64,000 nucleotides of DNA, from the NCBI GenBank assembly GCA_018663035.1, contig JABJEX010000047.1, forward strand, positions 1 to 64,000. Direction: 5' to 3'. Made by a program: the position numbers and the translations under genes. The DNA comes from Porticoccaceae bacterium (GTDB taxonomy: Bacteria; Pseudomonadota; Gammaproteobacteria; Pseudomonadales; Porticoccaceae). Numbering within the stretch: position 1 is the first letter of the stretch; each line of letters starts with the position of its first letter. Under the pieces are notes generated by a model. It was given only the letters and a program-made list of their open reading frames with translations, was not told the origin of the DNA and made no database searches. This document shows positions 34,371 through 43,920 of this stretch, in pieces.

Positions 34371-35192
34371 ATGTTGACTTATCCAGCCATAGATCCGGTG
34401 GCGATCGCCTTGGGCCCTATTGAGATTCACTGGTACGGCGTTATGTATCTAGTGGCATTTGGGTTGGCCTGGTTTTTGGCTATGCGCAACAGTCAGCGAC
34501 CCTGGTCCCCCGTCAAGACAACTCAGGTTGAGGATCTAATCGTCTATGGCGCCTGGGGTGTTATCCTCGGTGGTCGTCTGGGCTATATGTTCTTCTACAA
34601 TGCCGACAAGTGGCTGGCTGATCCTGCTATGTTGCTGCGCATATGGGAAGGCGGTATGTCATTCCATGGCGGCTTAATCGGCGTTGCCATTGCTCTGTTT
34701 ATCTATGCGCGCAAACACAGATTGGCATTTTTAAGTCTCGCTGACTTTGCTGTGCCCCTGGTACCAACTGGGCTGTTTTTTGGCCGTATTGGTAATTTTA
34801 TTGGTCAAGAACTCTATGGTCGACCCACGGACGGCCCCTGGGCAATGGTTTTCCCCTCCGATCCAACGCAGCTTGGGCGCCATCCGTCCCAGTTGTACGA
34901 GGCTTTTCTTGAGGGTCTGGTGCTGTTCTTTATCATTAGCTGGTTCTCGCGCAAGCCAAGGCTCTATGGCGAAGTGACCGGGTTGTTTTTAGTGCTCTAT
35001 GGCCTTTTCCGTTTTGCAGTTGAGTTTGTGCGTCAGCCAGATGCACAATTTGCTGGACAGACTGGCATGTTTGAAGCCCTAGACTGGATGACTCGCGGCC
35101 AAACTCTGTGTATTCCCATGATTCTGCTGGGTCTTTGGTTTATGCGCAAAACTGTTCAGCGGCTACTGGCGCGTCCAAGCGTCAAGGCATAG
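34371..35192 (+). CDS. lgt: Prolipoprotein diacylglyceryl transferase
   Basis: IEIHWYGVMYLVAFGLAWFLA; GGMSFHGGLIGV; GRIGNFIGQELYGRPTD; HPSQLYEAFLEG. Confidence 0.97.
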   Translation: MLTYPAIDPVAIALGPIEIHWYGVMYLVAFGLAWFLAMRNSQRPWSPVKTTQVEDLIVYGAWGVILGGRLGYMFFYNADKWLADPAMLLRIWEGGMSFHGGLIGVAIALFIYARKHRLAFLSLADFAVPLVPTGLFFGRIGNFIGQELYGRPTDGPWAMVFPSDPTQLGRHPSQLYEAFLEGLVLFFIISWFSRKPRLYGEVTGLFLVLYGLFRFAVEFVRQPDAQFAGQTGMFEALDWMTRGQTLCIPMILLGLWFMRKTVQRLLARPSVKA

Positions 35193-35211
35193 TGGGATCA
35201 GAGGTTAAAAG

Positions 35212-36117
35212 ATGAAGCAGTACTTAGATTTGATGCGCCATATCCGTGATTCTGGCGTCAAGAAAGAAGACCGCACAGGCACTGGCACGTTAAGCGTATT
35301 TGGCTATCAGATGCGTTTCGACTTGGCAGAAGGCTTCCCTTTGGTAACCAGCAAAAAGGTTCACCTAAAATCTATTTTGCATGAGCTGCTGTGGTTTATC
35401 CGCGGCGATACCAATATTCGCTACCTAGTTGAGAATGGCGTAGGTATCTGGAACGACTGGCCCTATCAAAGCTGGCTGCGTCAAACAGGTCAGGATGCAG
35501 CATTTGAGATGTATTCGCCGCAATGGAAGGCGAAAATGCAAGAATTTATTGAACTGATTAAAACTGATGATGCCTTCGCTCAGCAATACGGTGATTTGGG
35601 GCCAGTCTACGGTCATCAGTGGCGTAATTTCGAAGGGGTGGACCAGCTGGCGCAGGTAGTTGAAGATATCAAAACTAATCCCGACTCTAGGCGCTTAATT
35701 GTCTCAGCCTGGAACCCTAAAGATATTCCCATCATGGTTAAATCTGGGTTGCCACCCTGCCACAGTCTTTTTCAGTTCTATGTTATCGATGGTCGATTGT
35801 CCTGTCAGCTCTATCAGCGCAGTGCGGATGTATTTTTAGGCGTGCCCTTTAATATAGCGTCCTACGCGCTTTTAACACTGATGATCGCTCAGGTGACCGG
35901 CTTAGAGCCCGGCGACTTTGTGCACACCTTTGGAGACGCGCACCTTTACACCAATCATATGGAACAGGTTGAAGAGCAGCTCTCTAGAACTACTTTCCCG
36001 CTACCCAAGATGCAGTTAAACCCCGCAGTCGACAGTTTGTTTGATTTTGTTTACGAGGATTTCGAACTGCTTGACTACCAGTCGCATGGGCCCATTTCCG
36101 CTCCAGTAGCTGTTTAG
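35212..36117 (+). CDS. thyA: Thymidylate synthase
   Basis: [64 protein letters not shown]. Confidence 0.97.
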   Translation: MKQYLDLMRHIRDSGVKKEDRTGTGTLSVFGYQMRFDLAEGFPLVTSKKVHLKSILHELLWFIRGDTNIRYLVENGVGIWNDWPYQSWLRQTGQDAAFEMYSPQWKAKMQEFIELIKTDDAFAQQYGDLGPVYGHQWRNFEGVDQLAQVVEDIKTNPDSRRLIVSAWNPKDIPIMVKSGLPPCHSLFQFYVIDGRLSCQLYQRSADVFLGVPFNIASYALLTLMIAQVTGLEPGDFVHTFGDAHLYTNHMEQVEEQLSRTTFPLPKMQLNPAVDSLFDFVYEDFELLDYQSHGPISAPVAV

Positions 36118-36129
36118 CTGAGGTAAAAG

Positions 36130-36627
36130 ATGAAACTCTCTCTTATAGTGGCTGTGAGTCGCAACGGTGTAATCGGTATCAATAATCAGCTGCCCTGGCA
36201 TCTGCCTGAGGATCTTAAATACTTTAAGTCTGTGACCATGGGTAAACCAATGATTATGGGCCGTAAAACCTATGATTCCATTGGCCGCCCTCTGCCTGGT
36301 AGAACGAATATTGTGATTACTCGAGACCCCAGTTGGCAGGCAGAAGGCGTAGAAGTTGCCAGCACCCTCGAGGCGGCTTTAGAGTTGGGACGGATTGCTT
36401 GCGACAAGGCTAATGCCGATGAAATTATGGTTATTGGTGGTGAGCAAATTTACCGCATGACAATACCTGCGGCCAAGCGCCTCTATCTTACACAGGTAGA
36501 GGCTGAGGTTGAGGGCGATGCCTTTTTTCCAGAGATTGATAACAATGATTGGCAGCAGGTGGCAGAAACACATCCTGAGCTAACTGATACACACCCCTAC
36601 AGATTTTTGATATTAGATCGAAGCTAG
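36130..36627 (+). CDS. folA: Dihydrofolate reductase
   Basis: SLIVAVSRNGVIGINNQLPWHLPEDLKYFKSVTMGKPMIMGRKTYDSIGRPLPGR. Confidence 0.97.
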   Translation: MKLSLIVAVSRNGVIGINNQLPWHLPEDLKYFKSVTMGKPMIMGRKTYDSIGRPLPGRTNIVITRDPSWQAEGVEVASTLEAALELGRIACDKANADEIMVIGGEQIYRMTIPAAKRLYLTQVEAEVEGDAFFPEIDNNDWQQVAETHPELTDTHPYRFLILDRS

Positions 36628-36847
36628 TTGGCAGAAATTTCAAAACTACTGCCCAGTTGTTACGTTAGGTAACATACAGAAAACTTCTCTCTCTTATCCT
36701 GCGAATTCATTGCGGCCAAATTGATTCTTGTTCTAGAGACTGTTACAAAGTAGCCCCCAACAAAACACGTCTGATGTTGAAGGTTGGATTTGTAGATTGT
36801 TAGGCAGTAACAGATAACTAAACCGGTAGACCCAAATTGAGGGAACT

Positions 36848-37630
36848 ATGAACAAGCAACCACTAAAAGTATTGGCCTTTGCCGCCGCGCTTGCTGGTGG
36901 TCTGACTGTAGCAACAGTCCAGGCTGCTGAAGTAAGCGACGTGCTAGAAGCTGGAACCGCCAAGGTCCAGGCAGCCAAAGTCGCGCAAACCAAAGTTGAT
37001 CGTATTGCTGATCAAACTGACGGTCTTTTGCAAGAATTCAAACAGGTAAATAAGCAGATCGAATCGCTGAGAGTTTATAACTCGCAGTTGGATCGTCAGA
37101 TCGAAAGCCAGCAGCAGATGATGGCTGAGCTTAAAGAGTCTATCGAGAATGCTACTGTTATCGAGCGCGGTATCTCGCCTCTGATGCTGAGCATGCTCAA
37201 AGGTATTGAAGACTTTGTTGCTCTTGACGTTCCATTTAAGAAAGACCAGCGCGAAGCTGCTATTGCCGACCTCTATATCAACATGGACAGCGCCAAGTTC
37301 TCTGCTGCGGAAAAATTCCGCCAGATTCTGGAAATCTATGATATCGAGTCAGAGTACAGCCTCTCACTAGAGTCCTACCGAGACATGGTTGATATCAATA
37401 GCGACGGTTCTGAAGTAGAAGTAGAAATGCTTCGTATCGGACGTGTCGCATTGATGTACCAGACTAAAGACAAGTCACAGACTGGAGCTTGGAACAAAGA
37501 AACTTCGTCCTGGGAAACTCTAGGGTCTGAGTACCGTCGTCCAGTTGATCAGGGCATCCGCATAGCGAAGAAACTATCGCCTCAGGATGTTATGAAAATG
37601 CCAATTACAGCTCCGGAGTCAGCACAATGA
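36848..37630 (+). CDS. DUF3450 family exported coiled-coil protein
   Basis: Signal peptide; LLQEFKQVNKQIESLRVYNSQLDRQIESQQQMMAELKESI; first gene of TonB-type operon. Confidence 0.9.
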   Translation: MNKQPLKVLAFAAALAGGLTVATVQAAEVSDVLEAGTAKVQAAKVAQTKVDRIADQTDGLLQEFKQVNKQIESLRVYNSQLDRQIESQQQMMAELKESIENATVIERGISPLMLSMLKGIEDFVALDVPFKKDQREAAIADLYINMDSAKFSAAEKFRQILEIYDIESEYSLSLESYRDMVDINSDGSEVEVEMLRIGRVALMYQTKDKSQTGAWNKETSSWETLGSEYRRPVDQGIRIAKKLSPQDVMKMPITAPESAQ

Positions 37631-38991
37631 ATAATTTTGTAAAAGTTTGTGCCGCTTTTGTAGCCGCTGCTGCTTTCAGCATGCCAGCGCTGGCACAGGA
37701 TGCGAAGACTCTTGATGAGCTTCTGCAAATGATCGAGAGCGCCAAGATTTCCGAAACAGCGGAACAGCGCGAGCGTGAGGCCGCCTTTAAAAGCGACCAG
37801 CGCAAACAGGCGGATGTCCTAAAGACAGCTCAGAACACCAAGGCTGCTGAAGAGCGTCGCTCTGACCGCTTGGAGCAAACTATCCGTGACAACGACATTA
37901 TGTTGGCTGGATTGCGTGAGCAGCGTGATAAGCGTTTGGGTTCTCTTAAAGAGCTATTTGGCCACCTGACTGGAGCGGCTGGTGATATTCGCGCCAACCT
38001 CAATCAGTCGATTGTTAGCGCCCAGATCCCAGGTCGTACCGAGTTTCTGGATGAGTTAATCGCCAAGATGAGCAGTGACACCCGTCTGCCTTCTATCGAA
38101 GATATCGAAAAGCTGTGGTTTGAACAGCAGCGTGAGATGGTTGAAAGTTCGCGTGTTGTTAAGTTCCCGGCTACTGTACTGCTTGCCAGCGGCGAGCAAA
38201 CTGAGATGGAAGTTGTGCGCGTTGGTACCTACAACCTGCTGTCTGATGGCATGTATCTTGAATACAGCCCTGAGAGCGGACAGGTTTCTGAGCTAGCGCG
38301 TCAGCCCTCTGGCTATGCAGGTAGCGCAGAGGATCTGCAGAGCTCTGAGTCTGGTTTCACTATGGTTGGCCTAGATCCTACTGGCCCACTGGGTGGCGGC
38401 TTGTTAAAAGCGCTGATCAACACGCCTACATTAGTTGAGCGCTGGCACTTCGGTGGCATCGTCGGTTACGTGATCACCGCGGTATTTGCAATTGCGATTA
38501 TGCTGGCTATCTGGCGTACCGTTGTACTGTCCGACATGTCTAGCAAGGTGAAAAAGCAGTTGAAAGCTGGCTCAGCCGATACTGGTAACCCGTTGGGTCG
38601 CGTACTGCAGGTAGCTGCTAACAATCCAGGTTTGGATCCAGAGTCTCTAGAGCTAAAACTGCACGAAGCTGTACTCAAAGAGCGTCCCGCAATTGAGTCT
38701 GGTCTGAGTCTGCTGAAAATTATTGCCATGGTTGCCCCTCTACTCGGTCTGTTGGGTACGGTGACAGGTATGATTATCACCTTCCAGATGATTACACTGT
38801 TTGGTGCTGGCGATCCTAAAGCAATGGCGGGTGGTATCTCTCAGGCCCTGATCACTACTGTATTGGGTCTTGTGGTAGCTATTCCTACCGTACTGATGCA
38901 CACCTTAGTAAATGGTAAAGCTCAGCGTATCCTGCACGTTCTAGAAGAGCAGAGCGCAGGTATTGTGGCTGGTTCCATCGAGGGTAAATAA
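37627..38991 (+). CDS. MotA/TolQ/ExbB proton channel family protein with periplasmic coiled-coil extension (TtpC-like)
   Basis: Signal peptide, coiled coil, then C-terminal LLGLLGTVTGMIITFQMITLFGAGDPKAMAGGISQALITTVLGLVVAIP; ATGA overlap with DUF3450. Confidence 0.92.
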   Translation: MNNFVKVCAAFVAAAAFSMPALAQDAKTLDELLQMIESAKISETAEQREREAAFKSDQRKQADVLKTAQNTKAAEERRSDRLEQTIRDNDIMLAGLREQRDKRLGSLKELFGHLTGAAGDIRANLNQSIVSAQIPGRTEFLDELIAKMSSDTRLPSIEDIEKLWFEQQREMVESSRVVKFPATVLLASGEQTEMEVVRVGTYNLLSDGMYLEYSPESGQVSELARQPSGYAGSAEDLQSSESGFTMVGLDPTGPLGGGLLKALINTPTLVERWHFGGIVGYVITAVFAIAIMLAIWRTVVLSDMSSKVKKQLKAGSADTGNPLGRVLQVAANNPGLDPESLELKLHEAVLKERPAIESGLSLLKIIAMVAPLLGLLGTVTGMIITFQMITLFGAGDPKAMAGGISQALITTVLGLVVAIPTVLMHTLVNGKAQRILHVLEEQSAGIVAGSIEGK

Positions 38992-38992
38992 G

Positions 38993-39517
38993 ATGTTTAT
39001 CGCTGATACGCTAGCGGAAGTTGGAAAGTTTATGGATTCAGGTGGCATGGTCCTTTGGGCCATTGTCATCCTGCTGTTCATCATGTGGACTCTCCTCTTC
39101 GAACGCATGTGGTATCTCCGATCCTCCGTCGGTACCGATGTACAGGGTGCTCTCGACGCATGGGAAAGCCGTGCCGAGCGCAAGTCAAAATTAGCGCACC
39201 AGGTTCGGGAGAAGTTAATTTCCGAGGTCAGCGTTAAGATTGATGAAAACCTAATGATGATCAAAACCCTAGTAGCCGTGGCTCCATTATTTGGGCTGCT
39301 GGGTACCGTAACGGGAATGATCGTGGTATTCGACGTGATGGCATTTACTGGTGGTGGTGATGCCAAGGCAATGGCCGGTGGTGTTTCTCAGGCAACTGTT
39401 CCAACAATGTCCGGAATGGTTGCTGCGCTCTCAGGTGTATTCGGCATGACTTATGTCGAGCGTATCGCTGAGCGCGAGAAGAACCTATTAGAAGACCATT
39501 TGACCATGGATCACTAA
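38993..39517 (+). CDS. MotA/TolQ/ExbB proton channel family protein (ExbB2-like)
   Basis: Start ATG 38993; APLFGLLGTVTGMIVVFDVMAFTGGGDAKAMAGGVSQATVPTMSGMVAALSG. Confidence 0.92.
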   Translation: MFIADTLAEVGKFMDSGGMVLWAIVILLFIMWTLLFERMWYLRSSVGTDVQGALDAWESRAERKSKLAHQVREKLISEVSVKIDENLMMIKTLVAVAPLFGLLGTVTGMIVVFDVMAFTGGGDAKAMAGGVSQATVPTMSGMVAALSGVFGMTYVERIAEREKNLLEDHLTMDH

Positions 39518-39562
39518 TTGGAGCCCGCCGCGTATGCGGCGGGCGTCCTATGAGAGAGAACT

Positions 39563-39967
39563 ATGCGTAACAGAACAAATAAAGCACAACCACAGGGTGA
39601 GGCGATTGACCTGACCCCAATGCTTGACGTGGTTTTCATTATGCTGATCTTCTTTATTGTGACAGCATCGTTTATCAAGCTACCTGGCGTCGAAGTTAAT
39701 AAGTACGATGCCGTTACTGCAGACCCCTACAAGAAGGTCGGCATTCTGGTTGCGGTAAGCGAAACTAATGAATATTGGATTGATAAGAAGCGCGTCGAAA
39801 CTACTGCGCTAAAGCTCAATCTAACTAGATTATTCAATGAAAACCCAAAGGGCGGCATGGTTATCCAAGCCGATAATGAGTCCAACATTGAAACAGTCGC
39901 CAAGGTAGCTGATATCGCCCGTGATATTGGTATTACGCCAGTGGCTATTTCTGTAGAAAAAGACTGA
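39563..39967 (+). CDS. ExbD/TolR family biopolymer transporter
   Basis: AIDLTPMLDVVFIMLIFFIVTASFIKLPGVEVNK. Confidence 0.94.
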   Translation: MRNRTNKAQPQGEAIDLTPMLDVVFIMLIFFIVTASFIKLPGVEVNKYDAVTADPYKKVGILVAVSETNEYWIDKKRVETTALKLNLTRLFNENPKGGMVIQADNESNIETVAKVADIARDIGITPVAISVEKD

Positions 39968-39976
39968 GTTTATAGT

Positions 39977-40582
39977 ATGGCTTTAATCAGAGTTGGTGTT
40001 TCTGCCGCACTTGGAGTCTTAGTTACTTTTGCGTTGATTATCTTAATGTACAAGCTAATTGACTCAGGCAACAAAGATCTGGACGAAAAAGAAGCATTTA
40101 AAATTCCAGACTTTCTCCATGTCGAGCGACAGTTAACCGAGAATGCAAAGAAAACCGAGGTTGAAAAGCCTGAAGAGCCTGAGACTCCTCCACCAGAAAT
40201 TCCTGAGGAAAATCTCGAGTTTGAAGTGCCAGACAATGCTGTCAGCATGGCTGCGCCATCAGCTGGCGGTAACCTGAGTATTGGTAATTCAGGGTTTGCC
40301 CGTGATTCGGATTATATTCCGGTATACATTCCTCAGCCTCAGTATCCACGCCGTGCTCAAACGCGTGGTAAAGAAGGCTATGCAGTTGTTGAGGTAATTA
40401 TTACGACGACTGGTGGTGTACGTGATCCGATTATGGTCGAAGAATGGCCTGAAGGTTGGGGTTTTGGGCGAGCAGCGTTGAAAGCAGCTGGCAAGCTCAA
40501 GTACAACCCGAGAGTGATTGATGGCAAGGCCGAAGAAGTTCCGGGCGTGCTGTACAAATTCAGCTTCCAGATGGCGAAGTAA
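39977..40582 (+). CDS. Energy transducer TonB family protein
   Basis: N-terminal TM; EKPEEPETPPPEIPEE Pro-rich; C-terminal YPRRAQTRGKEGYAVVEVIITTTGGVRDPIM...GVLYKFSFQM. Confidence 0.93.
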   Translation: MALIRVGVSAALGVLVTFALIILMYKLIDSGNKDLDEKEAFKIPDFLHVERQLTENAKKTEVEKPEEPETPPPEIPEENLEFEVPDNAVSMAAPSAGGNLSIGNSGFARDSDYIPVYIPQPQYPRRAQTRGKEGYAVVEVIITTTGGVRDPIMVEEWPEGWGFGRAALKAAGKLKYNPRVIDGKAEEVPGVLYKFSFQMAK

Positions 40583-40592
40583 GGGGTAAACA

Positions 40593-41957
40593 ATGTTTAA
40601 AATTAGAACAGTATTAGCCGCCTTGGGCTTTGCCTTTGTACTTCCTTTGGTTGCAGCGAACATTTCGCCTGATTCCTCGTTTTCCTCCAGTGCTCAGGCT
40701 CAGGAAGAGAAGAAACAACCTAAGTATAAAGACGTAAAAACCCGTCAGCGTGCCTCTGTAGGTAAGAAGTGTGCGTCGGCTCTAGAAAAAGTACAGGTTG
40801 TAATCGAGCAAGAGCTATGGGCTGAGTCTCTTGAACAACTAAAGAGCATCGAAGCTAGTACCAAGACCTGTGACAGTGACTACGAGCAGACTCAAATCTG
40901 GAAGTTTATGGGCTATGTATATTATTCCCTAGACGATTTCCCCGGAGCCATTGGTGCATACCAGAAGGTTATCAATGGTGAGGGAACTCCAGAAGAACTC
41001 CGACTGGACACCAGGTACACATTGGCTCAGCTCTTCACCGTAGAAGAGCAATATGCCCTAGCTGCTAAAGAGCTCGAGATTTGGATGGAAGCGTCGATTA
41101 TCGTCGGCAGTGATGCGCGTGTCCTGCTGGCACAGATTTACTACCAGCTGGATCGCAAAGAAGACTCGCTGACTATGTTGGAAATCGCCATCGCCGATGC
41201 AGAGGCCAAAGATATTTTGCCCAAAGAAGGCTGGTGGAGTTTGCAGCGTGTTCTCTACTACGAGAAAAACGACTACAAGCGTGTAACCAGTATTCTTGAG
41301 CAGCTTATCAAACACTACCCCAAGTGGTCCTATTGGAAGCAGGTGGGTGGTATGTACGGTGAGTTGGAGCGTGAAGCCGATCGTCTGGTTGCCACAGAAG
41401 TTGTTTACCTAAATGATCAGCTCGACAAGGAAAGCCAGGTCATGAGCATGGCTTACATGTATCTTGGCGCGGAGGTTCCTTACCGTGCTGCAGTGATTAT
41501 CGAGAAAGGTATCAATGATGAGATCATTAAGAAAAATGCCAAAAATCTAGAAGTGCTTGGCACGGCTTGGTATCAGTCAAAAGACCTTAAGAAGGCGCTG
41601 AGTGCACTTGAAGCTGCCTCTAAGTACAGTGACACAGGCAACCTGCAATCTCGTCTGGCTGGTATTTATCTGGATTTGGGTCGTGATAAAGAAGCCTATA
41701 TCGCCTCTGTTCGCGCAGCGGAAAAAGGTGGTGTAAAGCGTCCCGATGCCAACTACCTAGTGATGGGTAATGCCTTAATCAATCTGCATTGCTACAAGGA
41801 TGCGATTACCGCGTTTCAAAAATCACTGAAGGTTGCCAAAGATAAGAAGAGCAAGAAATATCCTCAGCAGTGGATCCGTTATGCGGACACTGAAGGGAAA
41901 CGACTGGGTAAGTTGCGTGACGTAGGTGCGAAGGTACCTAGCTGCTCCAAGGCCTAG
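40593..41957 (+). CDS. Tetratricopeptide repeat protein (TonB-operon associated)
   Basis: Signal peptide; repeated TPR-like helices; last gene of operon. Confidence 0.85.
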   Translation: MFKIRTVLAALGFAFVLPLVAANISPDSSFSSSAQAQEEKKQPKYKDVKTRQRASVGKKCASALEKVQVVIEQELWAESLEQLKSIEASTKTCDSDYEQTQIWKFMGYVYYSLDDFPGAIGAYQKVINGEGTPEELRLDTRYTLAQLFTVEEQYALAAKELEIWMEASIIVGSDARVLLAQIYYQLDRKEDSLTMLEIAIADAEAKDILPKEGWWSLQRVLYYEKNDYKRVTSILEQLIKHYPKWSYWKQVGGMYGELEREADRLVATEVVYLNDQLDKESQVMSMAYMYLGAEVPYRAAVIIEKGINDEIIKKNAKNLEVLGTAWYQSKDLKKALSALEAASKYSDTGNLQSRLAGIYLDLGRDKEAYIASVRAAEKGGVKRPDANYLVMGNALINLHCYKDAITAFQKSLKVAKDKKSKKYPQQWIRYADTEGKRLGKLRDVGAKVPSCSKA

Positions 41958-41974
41958 TAAAGACCCTAGAGACT

Positions 41975-42003
41975 AAAAAGCCCAGCTGTGCTGGGCTTTT
42001 TTT
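41975..42003 (+). terminator. Rho-independent terminator of the TonB operon
   Basis: aaaaAGCCCAGctgtgCTGGGCTttttttt. Confidence 0.88.
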
Positions 42004-42045
42004 ATGCCTGTCTAAAACTAATGTCTGGATTAACGCAAGCCTGTA

Positions 42046-43881
42046 TTAGAGCTGAGACAGATCGCGAACTGCGCCTTTGTCCGCACTGGTTGCCAGTTTG
42101 GCGTAGGCTTTAAGAGCAGCAGACACTTTGCGAGGTCGGTCCTCTACTGGTTGCCAGCCCAGTTTCTCCTGCTCAGCTCGGCGATTCTGTAGCTCCTCAT
42201 CAGATATCAATACATCGATACTGCGGTTGGGAATATCAATTCGAATGCGGTCTCCCTGGCGTACAAGGGCGATGTTACCGCCAGCACCAGCCTCTGGTGA
42301 AACATGGCCGATTGACAGGCCAGAGGTGCCGCCAGAGAATCGACCATCAGTAATTAGTGCGCAGGCCTTGCCGAGATTCTTAGATTTGATATAGCTGGTG
42401 GGGTAAAGCATCTCTTGCATACCTGGACCGCCGCGGGGGCCTTCGTAACGAACAATAACCACATCACCCGCTTTTACTTTGTCGTTGAGAATACAGTCAA
42501 CGGCCTCATCCTGACTTTCAGTAATAAATGCTGGTCCTTCGAAGAGATGTATCGACTCATCTACACCGGATGTTTTCACCACACAACCATCGGGCGCTAG
42601 ATTACCCGTAAGAACCGCAAGACCACCCTCAAGGCTAAATGCGTTTTCGAGGTTGCGTATACAGCCGTTAGCGCGGTCAGCATCAAGCGATGGCCATCTA
42701 GTGCTCTGACTAAAAGCAGTCTGAGTTGGAATGCCAGCCGGGCCTGCTTTGTAGAAGGTTTTTACCTCTTCGCTGACGTGGCCACTAACAATGTCCCACT
42801 TGTCCAGGGCCTCTTGCATTGAACTAGAATGCACTGTTGGAAGGTCACCGTGAATCAAACCAGCTCGGCTAAGCTCAGCTAATATCCCCATGATACCGCC
42901 AGCGCGGTGGACATCTTCGATATGATATTCAGGAGTGTTCGGCGCTACCTTGCATAACTGTGGCACCGATCTGGATAGACGGTCAATGTCGTCCATATCA
43001 AAATCAATTCCGGCTTCCTGAACAGCGGCTAATAGATGCAGAATGGTATTGGTCGACCCACCCATACAGATGTCCAGCGTCATGGCGTTTTCAAAGGCCT
43101 TAAAATTCGCGATCGAACGCGGCAGTACGGAGTAGTCGTCCTGCTCATAGTGTTGGCGGGCCAAATCAACAATCGTGCGCCCAGCCTCTTTAAATAATTC
43201 GCGGCGATCAGAATGGGTTGCCAATACAGTACCGTTACCCGGTAGAGAGAGACCTAGCGCCTCGGTTAGGCAGTTCATAGAATTGGCTGTAAACATACCA
43301 GAGCAGGAGCCGCAGGTTGGGCAAGCAGAGCGCTCGTACTCTGCTACTTTTTCATCGCTGGCGGTGTCGTCAGCTGCAATCACCATTGCATCAACAAGAT
43401 CCAATTTGTGCTCAGACAGCTTTGTCTTACCGGCCTCCATAGGGCCGCCGGAGACAAAAATAACGGGAATATTTAGGCGCATGGCGGCCATCAGCATGCC
43501 AGGAGTAATCTTGTCGCAGTTGGAGATACAGACCAAGGCATCCGCACAATGTGCATTGACCATGTACTCTACAGAGTCAGCGATCACATCGCGAGAAGGC
43601 AATGAATAGAGCATGCCATCATGGCCCATCGCAATGCCATCGTCGACTGCGATGGTATGAAATTCCCGCGCAATACCGCCGGCCTTGGCGATCTCACCAG
43701 CCACTAGGTCGCCGAGATCTTTAAGGTGAACATGACCGGGGACAAACTGAGTATAGCTATTGGCAATGGCGATCATCGGCTTGTCAAAATCATCATCCTT
43801 CATGCCCGTTGCGCGCCAAAGCGCGCGAGCGCCAGCCATATTCCGGCCTTGGGTGGTTGTGTGTGAACGATACTTCGGCAT
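42046..43881 (-). CDS. ilvD: Dihydroxy-acid dehydratase
   Basis: [79 protein letters not shown]. Confidence 0.98.
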   Translation of the reverse strand: MPKYRSHTTTQGRNMAGARALWRATGMKDDDFDKPMIAIANSYTQFVPGHVHLKDLGDLVAGEIAKAGGIAREFHTIAVDDGIAMGHDGMLYSLPSRDVIADSVEYMVNAHCADALVCISNCDKITPGMLMAAMRLNIPVIFVSGGPMEAGKTKLSEHKLDLVDAMVIAADDTASDEKVAEYERSACPTCGSCSGMFTANSMNCLTEALGLSLPGNGTVLATHSDRRELFKEAGRTIVDLARQHYEQDDYSVLPRSIANFKAFENAMTLDICMGGSTNTILHLLAAVQEAGIDFDMDDIDRLSRSVPQLCKVAPNTPEYHIEDVHRAGGIMGILAELSRAGLIHGDLPTVHSSSMQEALDKWDIVSGHVSEEVKTFYKAGPAGIPTQTAFSQSTRWPSLDADRANGCIRNLENAFSLEGGLAVLTGNLAPDGCVVKTSGVDESIHLFEGPAFITESQDEAVDCILNDKVKAGDVVIVRYEGPRGGPGMQEMLYPTSYIKSKNLGKACALITDGRFSGGTSGLSIGHVSPEAGAGGNIALVRQGDRIRIDIPNRSIDVLISDEELQNRRAEQEKLGWQPVEDRPRKVSAALKAYAKLATSADKGAVRDLSQL

Positions 43882-43920
43882 GATGGTTCTCTTATTTACT
43901 GTTGTGGAACAAGCAGCAGC

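Noticed and set aside
36733-36993. 86-aa minus-strand ORF over the DUF3450 start
   Set aside because: Antisense to the signal peptide region; low-complexity Ala/Ser composition is a codon-usage shadow.
43175-43609. 144-aa plus-strand ORF
   Set aside because: Antisense shadow of ilvD catalytic region.
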